Shown: in pieces, positions 39,001-53,251 of the stretch | Layout: each line of letters starts with the position of its first letter | Numbering within the stretch: the stretch's first letter is position 1 | Assembly: GCA_964030475.1 (NCBI GenBank) | Contig: CAXIPT010000002.1 | Span: forward strand, 9,928,942 to 9,992,941 | DNA from: Tethya wilhelma | Lineage: Eukaryota; Porifera; Demospongiae; Tethyida; Tethyidae | DNA: 64,000 nt | Direction of reading: 5' to 3' | The notes under the pieces: model-generated | What the model was told of the DNA's origin: nothing | Databases searched by the model: none | The model's input: the letters and a program-made list of their open reading frames with translations, nothing else | Program-made: the position numbers and the translations under genes

Positions 39001-42000
39001 TCTCCATTCCAAGATAGGGAAAAAAAAACAAAAAACAATACAAATTGGAAAGCTTGAAATGAAATGTGTCGAGCGTGCACAAACGTACGGTCGAACAGGC
39101 ACGACAAATGTGCATGCATCTGCTGTAAACATTCCCTCATTTTGTGAGAGCTAAACATGCATGTACTTGCATGCACTTAGTTCCTGGAATGTGACACCTA
39201 TGGCTAACAGCCATTCAGACAACCAGAGTTAATTAATCACCCTGATCACAATAATAGCAGTGATTACATAACATACCATAATAGTCTGCTTAACATTACA
39301 GCGCCCAGACAAAATATAGCCTGAGGGTAAACCATGGGGGCGAAAAATAATTTGATTAGTGGCTTTCCTATTCACTCAAGTAAACTCCAACTCGTTTATC
39401 ATACCCTCCCCTCAATTATTTTGATATCAGTGACTAATTGGCTCTCAAGTAAAAATTGTGTTCACCCCCTCACAAAAAATTCAAAGCTAATTTTATTACG
39501 CATATGCAAATACAATGATGTATTGAAGGAATGATTTCACATAGTAACTATAATATTAACAGTATTCAGTGCTGGCCATACCCATGCAGTGCATATGTAG
39601 TCAATGCATGCGGGTTTAGGTGAGAGCTATTTCTTCCATGCTATAGCGCTAAGCACACACAAGTCTATACAAATTAACCACGCACCATGATCAATATCAG
39701 CCTATATGCATTAGTCTATACAGCATGCACAGTCAGAGCAGTTATTGTACCCAAAATCAAATAACCCTTGATTATAGCAAGCATGCAAACTTTTTACGTA
39801 GCATTCTGGTGTAATAATTTTATAGTAGTGTGTGGCGGAGACAAGTTAAGTCTAGTGGTTTTGATTAAAACCAGCTACATGGCACAAGGTCACAGAAAAT
39901 AAACACATGAACACACAGTGGTATGGCCTGGTTCACTAACCCGATCTAATGTTTGCATAATTGAACAACACACACCTGCCTATGAATGTAAACTGTGGCA
40001 AAGACACAACACAATCACTGCTTAGCAACACCAAGAGACAGAAAGCGAGTAATAACCAGTGCCACTGCCACTTCGAATTTACACTCCATTTAAGCAAATA
40101 GTAATGCGCATTGACGTACACACACCCTTGACAACTATAAATTCAACGAGTTGTTAGCGTTGCATGCTGTGCGTCTCCACACACAAGCCAACAGTTTGCT
40201 TTCAAAAGTTTGATATCTAAGCAGAGAAAAGGCTACCACACACACTCACACACTCACACACTCAATAGGTATCCATAGCTTTTCAGATTCGTACCAGCTG
40301 CAAGTTTTTGGGAGGTAAACATCACTAATCAAAGTTGTAAATCTACTAGACTCTATTTTGTTATGGAGAGCCCAGTGAAAAATTGATTTAGCAGAATCGA
40401 ATTTTGTGGTTCTCTGAGCCTATGGTGCTCAACTCACTATGCATGTATCCCATTTAGTGTGTACTAGTGTACGGACGAGATTTTTTCTCTGCTGTTCAAC
40501 CAATGGGATATATATATTATCTAACACTGCTATAGTGTGTGTCTGTGAGCAGACGTAATTGAAAGTGTGTGGAATGAATGACCCATTGGGTGAAGCACAT
40601 ACTACAGACAATAGTGACCAATATCCTCATACCCAGGCCACTCCCTCTTTTTAGTACGAGGCTAAGTGACCAATGGATCAAAAGAATGTTATCAATCATA
40701 CACCTCAAAGACACTTCCACAGGTGCTTGTGACATCATCAACGCAGCAACAATGGAGTATACATACCATTATGCTATAGATTAAAGAATAGTAATGTAGC
40801 CAGACACAGAGGCTCAATCAAAGGAGCAAAAAGCTAAGTTGTTTAGAGCAAATTTTTCTTACGTCACAAACTCATAACAATGCTAAATTAATGTGTCTGC
40901 CTGATGCACAACAACTTCACACTTGAGCGACTCCAGCAGCCCATACACAATTATGTGGTCACTCAAGCGTGCATTTCGAACAGCTGCCCGTTCAATACCT
41001 GCCATAATATCATCACTCTCACCTACAAATTGAATACAGCTGGCCCACCAGCCAGCCTATAGCTGCATAAAATGAGACTGTAATAGTCTTGCAACTCAGA
41101 CATGCAGCAACCTCTCAGAAGACAATGTGATTTTGGGAGAAATGCCAGTCTACAAATTGGGTTCAACTTTATCCATTAACCCAATACAAACCTAGTACAT
41201 ACATACATACACACCAGCCTATACTATTATATATACACACATGTATCTATATCCTAGCTAATGTTTAAATGCAATTGGAGTGAAGGGCTTTGGAGCAAAT
41301 TGAAGCTAATTGGTATAATTAGTACGCCTGACCTTCTGCACGGAAGACCAACAAAACTAGACAATAGCAATTACAGAGGATACATCCACACATAGTTTAG
41401 ATAATAAATGAAGATGAACTCGATCAACAATGGATTATTTGGGTGAACTTAGCACTCCATTTGTCACGATAAAAGCAAAAAGCTTGTAACATCTAAATCA
41501 GCTACACACATACTAGCACTCCTCCTCTCCATTCCAAGATAGTAAAAAAAAAACAACAAAAAAACAATGTACAATTGGAAAGCTTGAATGAAATGTGTCG
41601 AGCGCGCATAAACGTACGGTCGAACAGGCACGACAAATGTGCATGCATCTGCTGTAAACATTCCCTCATTTTGTGAGAGCTAAACATGCATGTACTTGCA
41701 TGCACTTAGTTCCTGGAATGTGACACCTATGGCTAACAGCCATTCAGACAACCAGAGTTAATTAATCACCTTGATCACAATAGTAGCAGTGATTACATAA
41801 CGTACCATAATAGTCTGCCTAACATTACAGCGCTGAGACAAAATATAGCCTGAGGGCAAACCATGGGGGTGAGAAATAATTCGATTAGCGGCCTTCCTAT
41901 TCACTCAAGTAAACTCCAACTCGTTTATCATACCCCTCCCCTCAATTATTTTGATATATCAATGACTAATTGGTTCCGAAGTAAAAATTCTGTTCACCCC

Positions 42001-42617
42001 CTCACAAAAAATTCACAGCTAATTTTATTACGGATATGCAAATATAATGAAGTATTGAAGGAACGATTTCACACAGTAACTATTTCTTCAATGCTATAGC
42101 GCTAAGCATACACATGTCTATACAAATTAACCACGCACCATGATCAATGTCAGCCTATATGCATTAGTCTATACAGCGTGCACAGTCAGAGCAGTTATTG
42201 TACCATAATCAAATAACCCTTGATTATAGCAAGCATGCAAACTTTTTACGTAGCATTCTGGTGTAATAATTTTATAGTAGTGTGTGGTGGAGACAAGTTA
42301 AGTCTAGTGGTTTTGATTAAAACCAGCTACATGGCAGAAGGTCACAAAAAAATAAACTCATGAACACACAGTGGTATGGCCTGGTTCACTAACCCGATCT
42401 AATGTTTGCATAATTGAACAACACACACCTGCCTATGAATGTAAACTGTGGCAAAGACACAACACAATCACTGCTTAGCAACACCGAGAGACAGAGAGCG
42501 AGTAATAACCAGTGCCACTATCACTTCGAATTTACATTCCATTTAAGCAACATTGACGTACACACACCCTTGACAATATTCATTCAACGAGTTGTTAGTG
42601 TTGCATACTGTGCGTCT

Positions 42618-42660
<43 letters not shown>

Positions 42661-42997
42661 CATGTTGTGTACATATCATGGAGACACCTAGCACTGCAGG
42701 ACAAAAGTCGTTTTGTAGCTGAAACAAAAACTGGCAAAAGAGTTCTTCAGTCCACAAAATCAGTTCTTAAGCCTTTTCAGGTATTTCTATTGCTCTTCAA
42801 AGCAACAAAGACTGTGTGTATGTAAACAAATAATTAAGCATATGATTGGAAAAGTTCATACCAGACTTCAGACCACACTTTTTTTTTTCATTATCCTTTT
42901 TTTTTATTTATATACATAGCACGCAACAGATGCAGTCTAGCTACAATTCAGTCAATCAAGTACACGTCTTCAGTAAAAAACCTCCAAACCAAATAAT

Positions 42998-43034
<37 letters not shown>

Positions 43035-46000
43035 ACACGTGCTGACCATGGCCAACAATGCCTCGTGCACTCACTCTCAATCTCTCACAGATGTGGTGTT
43101 GGTAAACTTGTGGTCGCCTGAGCTATTGAATCTGTCTAACAGCAGACCCAGTGGTAAGCAACCATAGACCACAGCAAGTTCAACCACAAGTCAAAACCCA
43201 TATCGACGAAGTCTTTGAAAATTATAAGCAAAGCTAGCTGTGCCTGCCATTTATGGACACAGTTTTTTTATGAATGGGGTGAACTAGCTTGTATTCAATC
43301 GAGTCAATGGGATGATCTAACAGCCACTTAGATGTATTGTAGAGCACAAACATTACTATTGCATATACTTGTTTGGAACACATTTTGTTTAGCTACAGGA
43401 CAGGTATCACACATTCAGTTGCCAACTTCGAACTAAACCCTAGCAGGACATTAATTAAAAACTGTGCCTGCGAAAATGCTAAGCCATGCCTCTTCTACAC
43501 ATGCAATGACACACCCCTTTTATCGCAATAATACAAAATGCAAAATGCTTAGTGATTGTGAGCTAGGGCTTTACTGCCTCAATAGTTAGCTTTTATCGTA
43601 TAGTAGGAAAATTTAGGCAGAATTAAATTTGGCGAATTGGCGAATATTTTTCAAATCGCCATATTAAAAATCGCCAAACAGTTTTATACACACGTGCATG
43701 CATATAATCAATGCAGCGTGCGGAGTTAGAACGCCAAATTTTAAATCACCAATCATGCTAAAATTCAAATTCGCCAAATTTTAAGCCCGCCATATTTACC
43801 CCCTATACGGTATCAATTAACTGTATGGTGGCAATCTATCTCAAATGCATCTAAAAAAGTTGATTATTAAACTTTGCAAAGAGCTGCATTTTCAAGGAAA
43901 AGCGGGATACTTCACTTATTTTGGAGCAGGTCAGGATTTGGCAGGACGGATGTCAAAAAAGCTCCACCGGAATCAGGACGATTGGCATCTATGAGGACAG
44001 GACATATATAAATTATGTAATTCAGGGCACATCGGAAATCTCAGCGATAGAAGTTACTAGATGGTCCACAGTCAATTACCACAGTCAGCTGATCAACCAC
44101 AAATATGTGCACTATTGTACCCTACATCCCTAGCATAGGAAGGAAGTCCGAGTACACACTGCAAAAATCACGGATGGGTGGGTGGGGCTGCTCAGGCTAC
44201 AACAACAACAATGGCATGTGATGGGAAAAATGTTTTTTCAGAGCCACAGTTACTGCATTTGGTATATGTAATAGCTACAGCTGTAGTAAAATTCCACACA
44301 CCAACACCTGACTTGTAGAACCGCATGGCTAGGTAGGTTGGTTTTGTTGTCATGCCAATGACAATGCAACTGTGCTCCATGGAAACCACAACAGTCTATG
44401 ACGCAACTATTGCAACAGGGTGACTGAAGTCACACAGCAAAACCTACAGAAGCTTGATTTGCAGCGTGCAGGACCAGGGGAATATACATAATAGGACTGA
44501 GTATTATTCTAAGATTATTCAATTATAAGTAATTTTTGATAGTAGACTCCCTCCAATTCATCAATTATCTCACTACATAGATACATCTAGCATGGCAACC
44601 AGTTTTATTATGCAACAATTGTCATGGATGACTCTGATCACACAGCAAAATCTGCAGGAGCTAGATTTGCTGCGTGCAGGACCAAGTGGTTCATAGATAC
44701 GTGACTCTGTACTATTCTATGTATGAGCTTATCAATTAAATTAGGTTGTAATCTCTGATGGACGTCACGTATAGGGATAATGAATAAGGGGTATGCATAC
44801 TTTACAATAACTTTCAGACTCCCTCTTCCTTTTTTTATCCCCTGAAAATCAATTGCATCTTTTGTTGCAAAAACAACTAATACATACTTAACAAATTCCA
44901 TGGAAACCGTGTTCTATATTGTAGAACAATTTATCTCAGCATGATTAAAGTAATTTTTGATGAACATGCACATGCCCCATGGGCATGCAGTTAAAACAAC
45001 TTTAAGCAAAACTCTCACAATGCTTTTATCATAAAGGTGTATAATTTGTACTAAATACATATTAATAGCCATGCATAGTAGTTAATGAACACGTACACTA
45101 CACAGTCAATACAATTATTATAGTCTGATTGAACATGCATTCAAATGCCATAAAAGTGCTGGTACCTAATCAACATTAATCGGCAAATCTTGTTTTCAAC
45201 ATGTTTCGACTATGTCCAAGAAATTCTCAGAAAAGGCAATCATTTTAAATTTCAGTAATCTCAATGGCTTTACTCGTCAAAACTATAAATCTGATTGGTC
45301 GTAGCCATGGAAACGAGTGGGAATAGCGTTTACACCCATCATGTTAGAGCCATGTTGCTATGTTGTCTAAGATAGCTCTGAACTTGAGCGTGAAGAAAAA
45401 TAGTCCCATAGTGGTGTTGTTCTAATCATATTCATTGAAATACCAAAATACCTGTCTGTCACCTGAATGGCCATTAGGTAAATATGCATGTAGATAGATC
45501 TAATGAATATTAATGTGAGGCAACCAGGGGAATATACATAATAGGACTGAGTATTATTCTAAGATTATTCAATTATAAGTAATTTTTGATAGTAGACTCC
45601 CTCCAATTCATCAATTATCTCACTACATAGATACATCTAGCATGGCAACCAGTTTTATTATGCAACAATTGTCATGGATGACTCTGATCACACAGCAAAA
45701 TCTGCAGGAGCTAGATTTGCTGCGTGCAGGACCAAGTGGTTCATAGATACGTGACTCTGTACTATTCTATGTATGAGCTTATCAATTAAATTAGGTTGTA
45801 ATCTCTGATGGACGTCACGTATAGGGATAATGAATAAGGGGTATGCATACTTTACAATAACTTTCAGACTCCCTCCTCCTTTTTTTATCCTCTGAAAATC
45901 TTTTGTTGCAAAAACAACTTATACATACTTAACAAAATCCATGGAAACCGTGTTCTATATTGTAGAATAATTTATCTCAGCATGATTAAAGTAATTTTTG

Positions 46001-49000
46001 ATGAACATGCACATGCCCCATGGGCACGTAGTTAAAACAACTTTAAGCAAAACTCTCACAATGCTTTTATCATAAAGGTGTATAATTTATACCAAATACA
46101 TATTAATAGCCATGCATAGTAGTTAATGAACACATACAGTGGCGTATCCAGCATGGTGCTCAGGGTGCTCGAGCACCCCCTAGGCCCTGGCTCAGAAAAT
46201 AATGACGTCATCGCGCATAAAAGCAGCGCTCAAGATGAGCGCAGTTCAATGAATTATGCTTAAAATGGATAAAATATAAGTTGATAAGACTTTAAATTCA
46301 CTTTCAAGAGTGAAATTTTACATAAGATTGAAGAAAAAGCCGAAAAAACTGCAGAACACGATGCCATCTTCGGTGCGATCGCATGAATAACTATTAATAA
46401 TTTTGCTCATGTGATGTAAAAGTGGGCGTGGCTACCCCGAAATTTTCGGACACTTTGCGCCCGCATTATATCAGCACCCCCATAACTGAAATCCTGGATA
46501 CGCCACTGGTCAATACAATTATCATAGTCTGATTGCAAATGCCATAAAAGTGCTGGTACCTAATCAACATTAATCGGCGAATCTTGTTTTCAACATGTTT
46601 CGACTATGTCCAAGAAATTCTCAGAAAAGGCAATCATTTTAAATTTCAGTAATCTCAACGGCTTTACTCATCAAAACTCTAAATCTGATTGGTCATAGCC
46701 ATGGAAACGAGTGGGAATAGTGCCCACACCCACACACACCCATCATGTTAGAGCCATGTTGCTATGTTGTCTAAAATAGCTCTGAACTTGAGCGTGAAGA
46801 AAAATAGTCCCATAGTGGTGTTGTTCTAATCATATTCATTGAAATACCAAAATACCTGTCTGTCACCTGAATGGCCATTAGGTAAATATGCATGTAGATA
46901 GATCTAATGAATATTAATGTGAGGCTGTGTGTGTGTGTGTGTGTGTGTGTGGTGGTCGAATAATTAACATTCCTCTTCTTAGAGATCAAATGTTTCACTA
47001 AACATACTAAAAACAAGCAGAGCTCTTAAATAAGGAAAAGACAAATAATTTCTACAAAAACACTTCACTCTTCATGCTCCGGTTTTAGAGTCAGGTTGTT
47101 TTACATTCCTAGTTATATACATATATACCTGTATTAATATCTTACAGCAATAATATTACTATGGTAAAATATGCTTGCACGAATCAGCAAAGCTTATCAC
47201 AAGTATCATGTAAGTCAAACAAAACATCTATAGTATAAATATTACAGCCCACAAGCTCAAGTTTATCAATCCGTGCAAATCAAAAATCACCCTTCTGGTT
47301 CTATTCAAGACTATCAGCAGCAAAAGGCATCACATTATACTACATACAGTATATACTAAGCACAGCAGAAAAATCCTAAGAATATGACACTTGGACGATT
47401 CCGGGAAAACCTACAGCCCTCTCAAAAATTCTACCACTGTTCACACATTTGATATCAACAGAGAGCTCAATTTTCATTGGTCCTCACCACGGTAACCAGT
47501 GTGATCAAAAGACTGACACCTGGAGTGTGTGTACTGGTAATTTGCATTTCCGTGTGTAAGCTAACAATCTTCACATGGCTAACTAGATTCACGGAATTAA
47601 CACGATTACAGCAATGATATTCATGAGCGTCTGTCACCCAGGGTGTTAGTTATTCTCAATAGGATTATATACCGTAAAGCACAAAATATTGGAAGGAATA
47701 AAATTTTGCAGATTTTCAAAATTTTCATGATTGGCGGATTTTATATTTTTAGTAACAAAACAGCACTTATATAGCACACAGTTCCTTCAAAAGAAAGTCT
47801 TAACAAATAAAGAATCCCTCACAATAACAGGCAAACCACAAAAATGAAAACACTGAAGAATTTGCATTTATATACAATAAAATTTTCCCATGTTAAGTTA
47901 ACACAACAATTATATGTATGCTTCATTAATCTAACTAAACATAAAACTATATATTTCATTTGGTATCAGTAAACATGTACCACACACCTACCACACACAC
48001 TTGTCACACACACACACGCACGCACACGCATACACTACACATTGAGGAGCGTGTGCAAGACACTGAGTATAAATAAACAAGAAAAAATCATACGAGATGT
48101 TAACTTGTGAAGATGAATTTTGCAAAAAAAGAGCTTTAAATATTTTTTATAGACCAAAAGAATGCGACCACACCCAAACACGTGGTTAATAATCTCTATA
48201 AATATGTACATGTGATATATTTGCCAGATGCCTCAGGATATGAATTTATGAATAAAAAGTAGCTGGTGGCCGGCTATACAATTATGTCATATCACTGCAG
48301 CCACATTAACAAGTACACAGTTATCATATTCATCAAAAAATCACCTGGCAAAAGTAATGAATGTCCAAGTAACTTAGGAACAAAACTATTTGTACAAACA
48401 AACACCAAAGAAATGTTAATGATATTAATAATAGTTAGGGAGGCATATAAATATGTACAGACAGACAGGGTGTGGCAACATTTCATAGAAGAAAATATTG
48501 TGTAAGCCCTGTTTTCCTTCTTGTAAGAAAATTCATACTCGATCATATGATATTAATTCTTTTTTTTGTCTCTCTACCCCTCTCTCGCTTGATCAGCTGA
48601 TCATGTCAAGACTGTGTGGCATGAGCGCCATCATATGTTCCATTTTTAGTAACAAGAGATTAATTTTAGAAACATTTATTATAAATATCATTAATTCTCA
48701 TTGAGATTGATAATGTACATATGGCAGTTATTTGTGCCTCAGCATAATTTTGTTACATGCATTAATGAGTTCTTCAGTATCTTTATAGTAAGTAAATTTA
48801 GCAAGCATCAAAATTAATTTTTTTTTTTAAATCACCACCTACATATGTGTCGAAAAAATACAAACAAACGTGTTGTCATGGTGATTAATACCTCAACATT
48901 ATCTACCACACCCTGTCTGGTGTCTACCATGTAGGATAGTTCATTAATATCGTTATGTTTTTTTAATAATTTTATTAGTTAAAATATTTTAATTGTCTAG

Positions 49001-51599
49001 TTAATTTAAAATTCATTAATACTACTAATTTAAATGAATAAAGTTGATCAATTACTAATGTACAAATAAAGTAATGTGACTGTAAAGTTATAAAACGCTT
49101 CCCATATTTCTTACATGCACATGTACAGTGGACGGCTGCTCTAAATGATTGCTACCAGCTGCTTTTTATCCATAAATTCAATGCATTTATAATCAGAGGC
49201 AGCTGGTAATAATATATCACAGATGAGCTGGCCAACCACGTGGTATAAGGTGTGGTCCCATTCACAATAGTTCTTATTATGCAATGATCTCCCCCCCCCC
49301 ATTATTCATGGGTGCTCATGAGTTAAAAACGTATGATTTTACTACTTTTATTTATTTATTTGTTTGTCTCTCATATGATCGATCAGACCAGGACTGTGTG
49401 TGTGGTATGAACATCTTGTGTGCTATTTTTAGTGACACAAGAAAAAGATCGTACTTTATCTATATTTAGGAGCATGCTTTAAATTTATTCAAACATGTGT
49501 TAACTTGGTGGATTTTTTTCGAAGATTATACAAGAGCAAGTCTTTAGCACATTTCGTGTGGCATTGTATGCTATAGCACTGTTGACCTAGTCCAAGTAGA
49601 ACTATAAACTCTGTTTGAACTGAGTTTGTGTGCTGGATGAATCTGCTCAGCTCTTCAACCCAAAATTTATACCATAATTATAATTTCTACTTTTCTCAAT
49701 AAAAATAAACTTCCTTAAAATAATTGGGGCGAGCCTGAGCGAGCCCCAGTGGAACGGTGAAACATTGAGGAAGTGTAATGCCTGCACGACGTTGACCAAA
49801 CCGGAAATAGCTAAGCTGCTCGAATAACACGAAAGCCAAAAAATTTATAAAGTTCCGGGCCTCAGACTTACGGTATTTCTATTTACACGGGCGCACGCAA
49901 AATCGAAAAACAAAGAGCAAGAGGCTGGACGCGCGCACTTCAAGTACGCATCGAAAAGTCCTTCAAGTTGCTGCTTTTAGTCTGACAGCAATGCCACTTA
50001 CAGTCAGCTCAGCCTAGCTATAGCTAGTTGCTCATTTCTTCACAGACACAGCTTTGTTCCCAGCTGAATGGACAGCTAGACTGTACACACTGACAGCCAG
50101 GTTCAGTAGTACCATGGAGAGCTATTAGTCTGGCTGGCCAGACTCTTCGCACGGGGAGAGTCGGCCAGCCAGACTAGGAGAGCTATAATATCCATTGTGG
50201 TACCAACCTCGAGTACTCAAAATCATTTCAATAAGTTTGCCCATAGATAGTAGGTTTGCTATAACAGGAGTAGATAATCATGCATTTATCTACTAATAGC
50301 ATGGTCTTGTAAATGAAGATCCTTCGCTCAGGCTCGCCCAACGATGTTTCCATCTAACTAGTATAAAAACAATTTGTAAACTATTTGTTGAGCTGATGCC
50401 ATGTACACTATGTTCATATCACACTCAACATCCTTGTAATTTGACACACGTATGGATTGTACTACTACTTCTCACGATGATGAATCTGCCGTCTCAATAA
50501 TAAATCCAAATAACTCCACAATCCACATCAACACCATGGATACACTTCAACAACAATGAATACCAAGTGGTTTTATGGGCACTCTCTATTTGTACTCTAT
50601 GAATCTCCCCTGGAGCCGATTCAGGAATTTTAAATCTATTTATAGCACATTCACCACCTGGGTGGCTAGTAGGGGGAGGGGGGCTGTCCACATGCAAAAG
50701 AACAAGTACTAACTGTATTTAGTACACTTTAATTATGCACAAAAATGCACTGCCAGACCAATTAATGTTAATTATTAATGTTTATTTTTCCCTGGTGTGT
50801 TCCTAGGTGTTTGTTTATTTCTATTTTTATTTCTTTGGCCCCACATGTCACCTGCAAGCTAAGGTATAAGATTTTAATATTCACAGTGAAACCTGAACAC
50901 AGTTGTGGTATGTGTATGTGAATTCACAAGAGCCTGGAGTTACAACACAGTATAGTTATAGAAATACGTACATGGAAATTTTTGTATGTGTATGTGTGAA
51001 AAGTGACGCAATCATGTTGATAAGTTTATTTATTTGTTTGTTTTTCTTTAGCAATTTAAGGTAAACATGCATACATGATGCTTGCTACATGATTAGCAAC
51101 AATAATTGCTAGCTACTGCATTCACTATTTTCATTCAAATCTCAACATTTCCATATACCATATCACATAATATTATACAAGAACCCCAAAACTAACATCT
51201 ATATCCACAATACATTATCAAGTTCCTGTGCAAGCACCCTCAGGATTTGCCGGAAAACAGCACATAATACAATAAGACAGCTAAACGTCAACTTACCTTA
51301 GATGAATTTCACTTTCTACTATAGATATATATATACATATATACATACCCAGAACAATAATCATGCACACATACATACATACAAACAAAAAGTGAAACTC
51401 ACCATTCTATTGGTCAGTTTCATCTGTCTAGTGACATAGATCTTGTCGCTGTGCTCTGAGACGTTAAAGACTTCGTATTTCCCATACTCGTGAGAGGTAC
51501 CATTCTCAGGCCAGTAGCGGCAACATCTTACCTTCCCCCTTTCAACGACATCTGTCAACATCACTACGAGTGTACAACGTCGCTCCCAAATCATCTGGT

Positions 51600-51649
<50 letters not shown>

Positions 51650-52758
51650 CACCCTTTTCATTGCTTACTTTGTGTTTTCACACAGAGAGAACCTGGTAAA
51701 AGTCATCAAATAAGAATACTATAGACAGACTAGCTAAATTAAGTCCCAGCAGCTTCATAGGATCTTCCTATGCCAATATTCAGTACAAAATGTATTAAGT
51801 ATTTCTAGGTGGTTTCATCTCTAAAACAGCAAAAGAAGGTCGTATGAAGCTGGGACTTCTACTATTTTGATTAGCATCATGAGGGCTTTCAAATGATATC
51901 TATTTTGTTAGGTTTTGAGATGAAACTCAAAATGTCCATTTTGGCTTTTTTTCCCCAATTTTGAGTCAAAATTAAACCTATATCAAAATAGATATCATTC
52001 GAAAGATTTCTCTTAGCTGGTCGCAATGATACAAATTCCAGTTTTATACAACCTTCCTAGACTGAACTGGGTAACACAATTTTGCCACTTACTCAGTCAC
52101 TGCCACAGACAGTAAAATTAATATTTAGGGTACCTTTACAGGTACCTTCCCCTTTAAAATTGCAATGGAAGGCTACATCGTACAGACATACCAATGACTT
52201 TTACACACACCTATATATAGGGCTAATACAGTAATATGTCCACATTACCTGCCAAAAATCTTTACACGTGTGTTGCATAGGACCTTGAGCAGCAATGTAC
52301 GTGTTAATCTGACCAGTGGTATACACTTCCATCTAGACAACACAAACCAATACAGCATACTTAATCATAACACAATGATACTACAGCTATTTATTTTTGC
52401 AGACCATATTTCGAGAGCTTGCGACAAAAATATCTTACATTGACTAGGTTAGCATTGATATAGTCGGGGCCTTCGAGTAGGTGGACTCTTGTGGAATCGT
52501 CTGTGAAAACAAATGAATAAAACATGAGTTAAGTGTGAGAGAAAACACAACAACATGAATTATGCATGAGAGTAAGTATGGTGGGGAAAAAACAACCAGA
52601 CATGAATTATGTATGTGAGTGTAACGATCGGTTTCTTTCTCACAAGATGATATGTCTCTGTATCTGTTCTTGACGAGGTTCTGGGGGAGCTTGCTGGCAA
52701 TGGCTGCCATGCCTGGCTTACGACGATATAATCTCTGCAGTAAGAGAAAGAGAGAGAG

Positions 52759-52820
<62 letters not shown>

Positions 52821-53215
52821 CGAGCGAGCAAAGAAACTGGTAAAGATGATCAATATGAAAAACACCAAATCAAGACAAAGAGCGAAAATAAGTTCTTTTC
52901 CATTGGAAGTTGGTAAAGGGTCGTCAAAACAAAAAGCTAACAAATGTGCAAACAGTCCCATTCACATGTATGCATACAAAACTGTAACAGCTCACATACA
53001 CACAAACAGAATCTAGCTAAACAATGTGCAATAACTGTAGTTAAAGCTCTTACATCGAAATAGAGAAGTGCTTTTCCATTTGCAAGTCCTTTCTTGAGGG
53101 AGGTGAGGGACTCTCGGAGGATATGACCAGGGTCGTTGACCTTTGGGATGGATTGCTTGCTTAATGTCGGGTTGAGTCGGTTGAGATTACGAGGCTTCAC
53201 GATTAGAATGAGTTC

Positions 53216-53251
<36 letters not shown>

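Larger units (their letters stand above)
32918..51402. other. 18.5-kb intron splitting the PTP domain
   Basis: Lies between exon R (ending LTNRM) and exon S (starting TGEERTV). It contains two tandem duplications, a palindromic minisatellite, several MITEs and many microsatellites. One exon-like frame (36491-36574) is listed separately. No other gene was recognised on either strand. Confidence 0.75.

Noticed and set aside
43921..44133. 70-codon plus-strand frame
   Set aside because: No motif, no splice sites, and it lies in a repeat-rich intron.
50494..50697. 67-codon minus-strand frame with [20 protein letters not shown]
   Set aside because: Looks somewhat protein-like and has a possible acceptor, but no family, and it ends at a stop with no neighbour exon; could be a decayed fragment.
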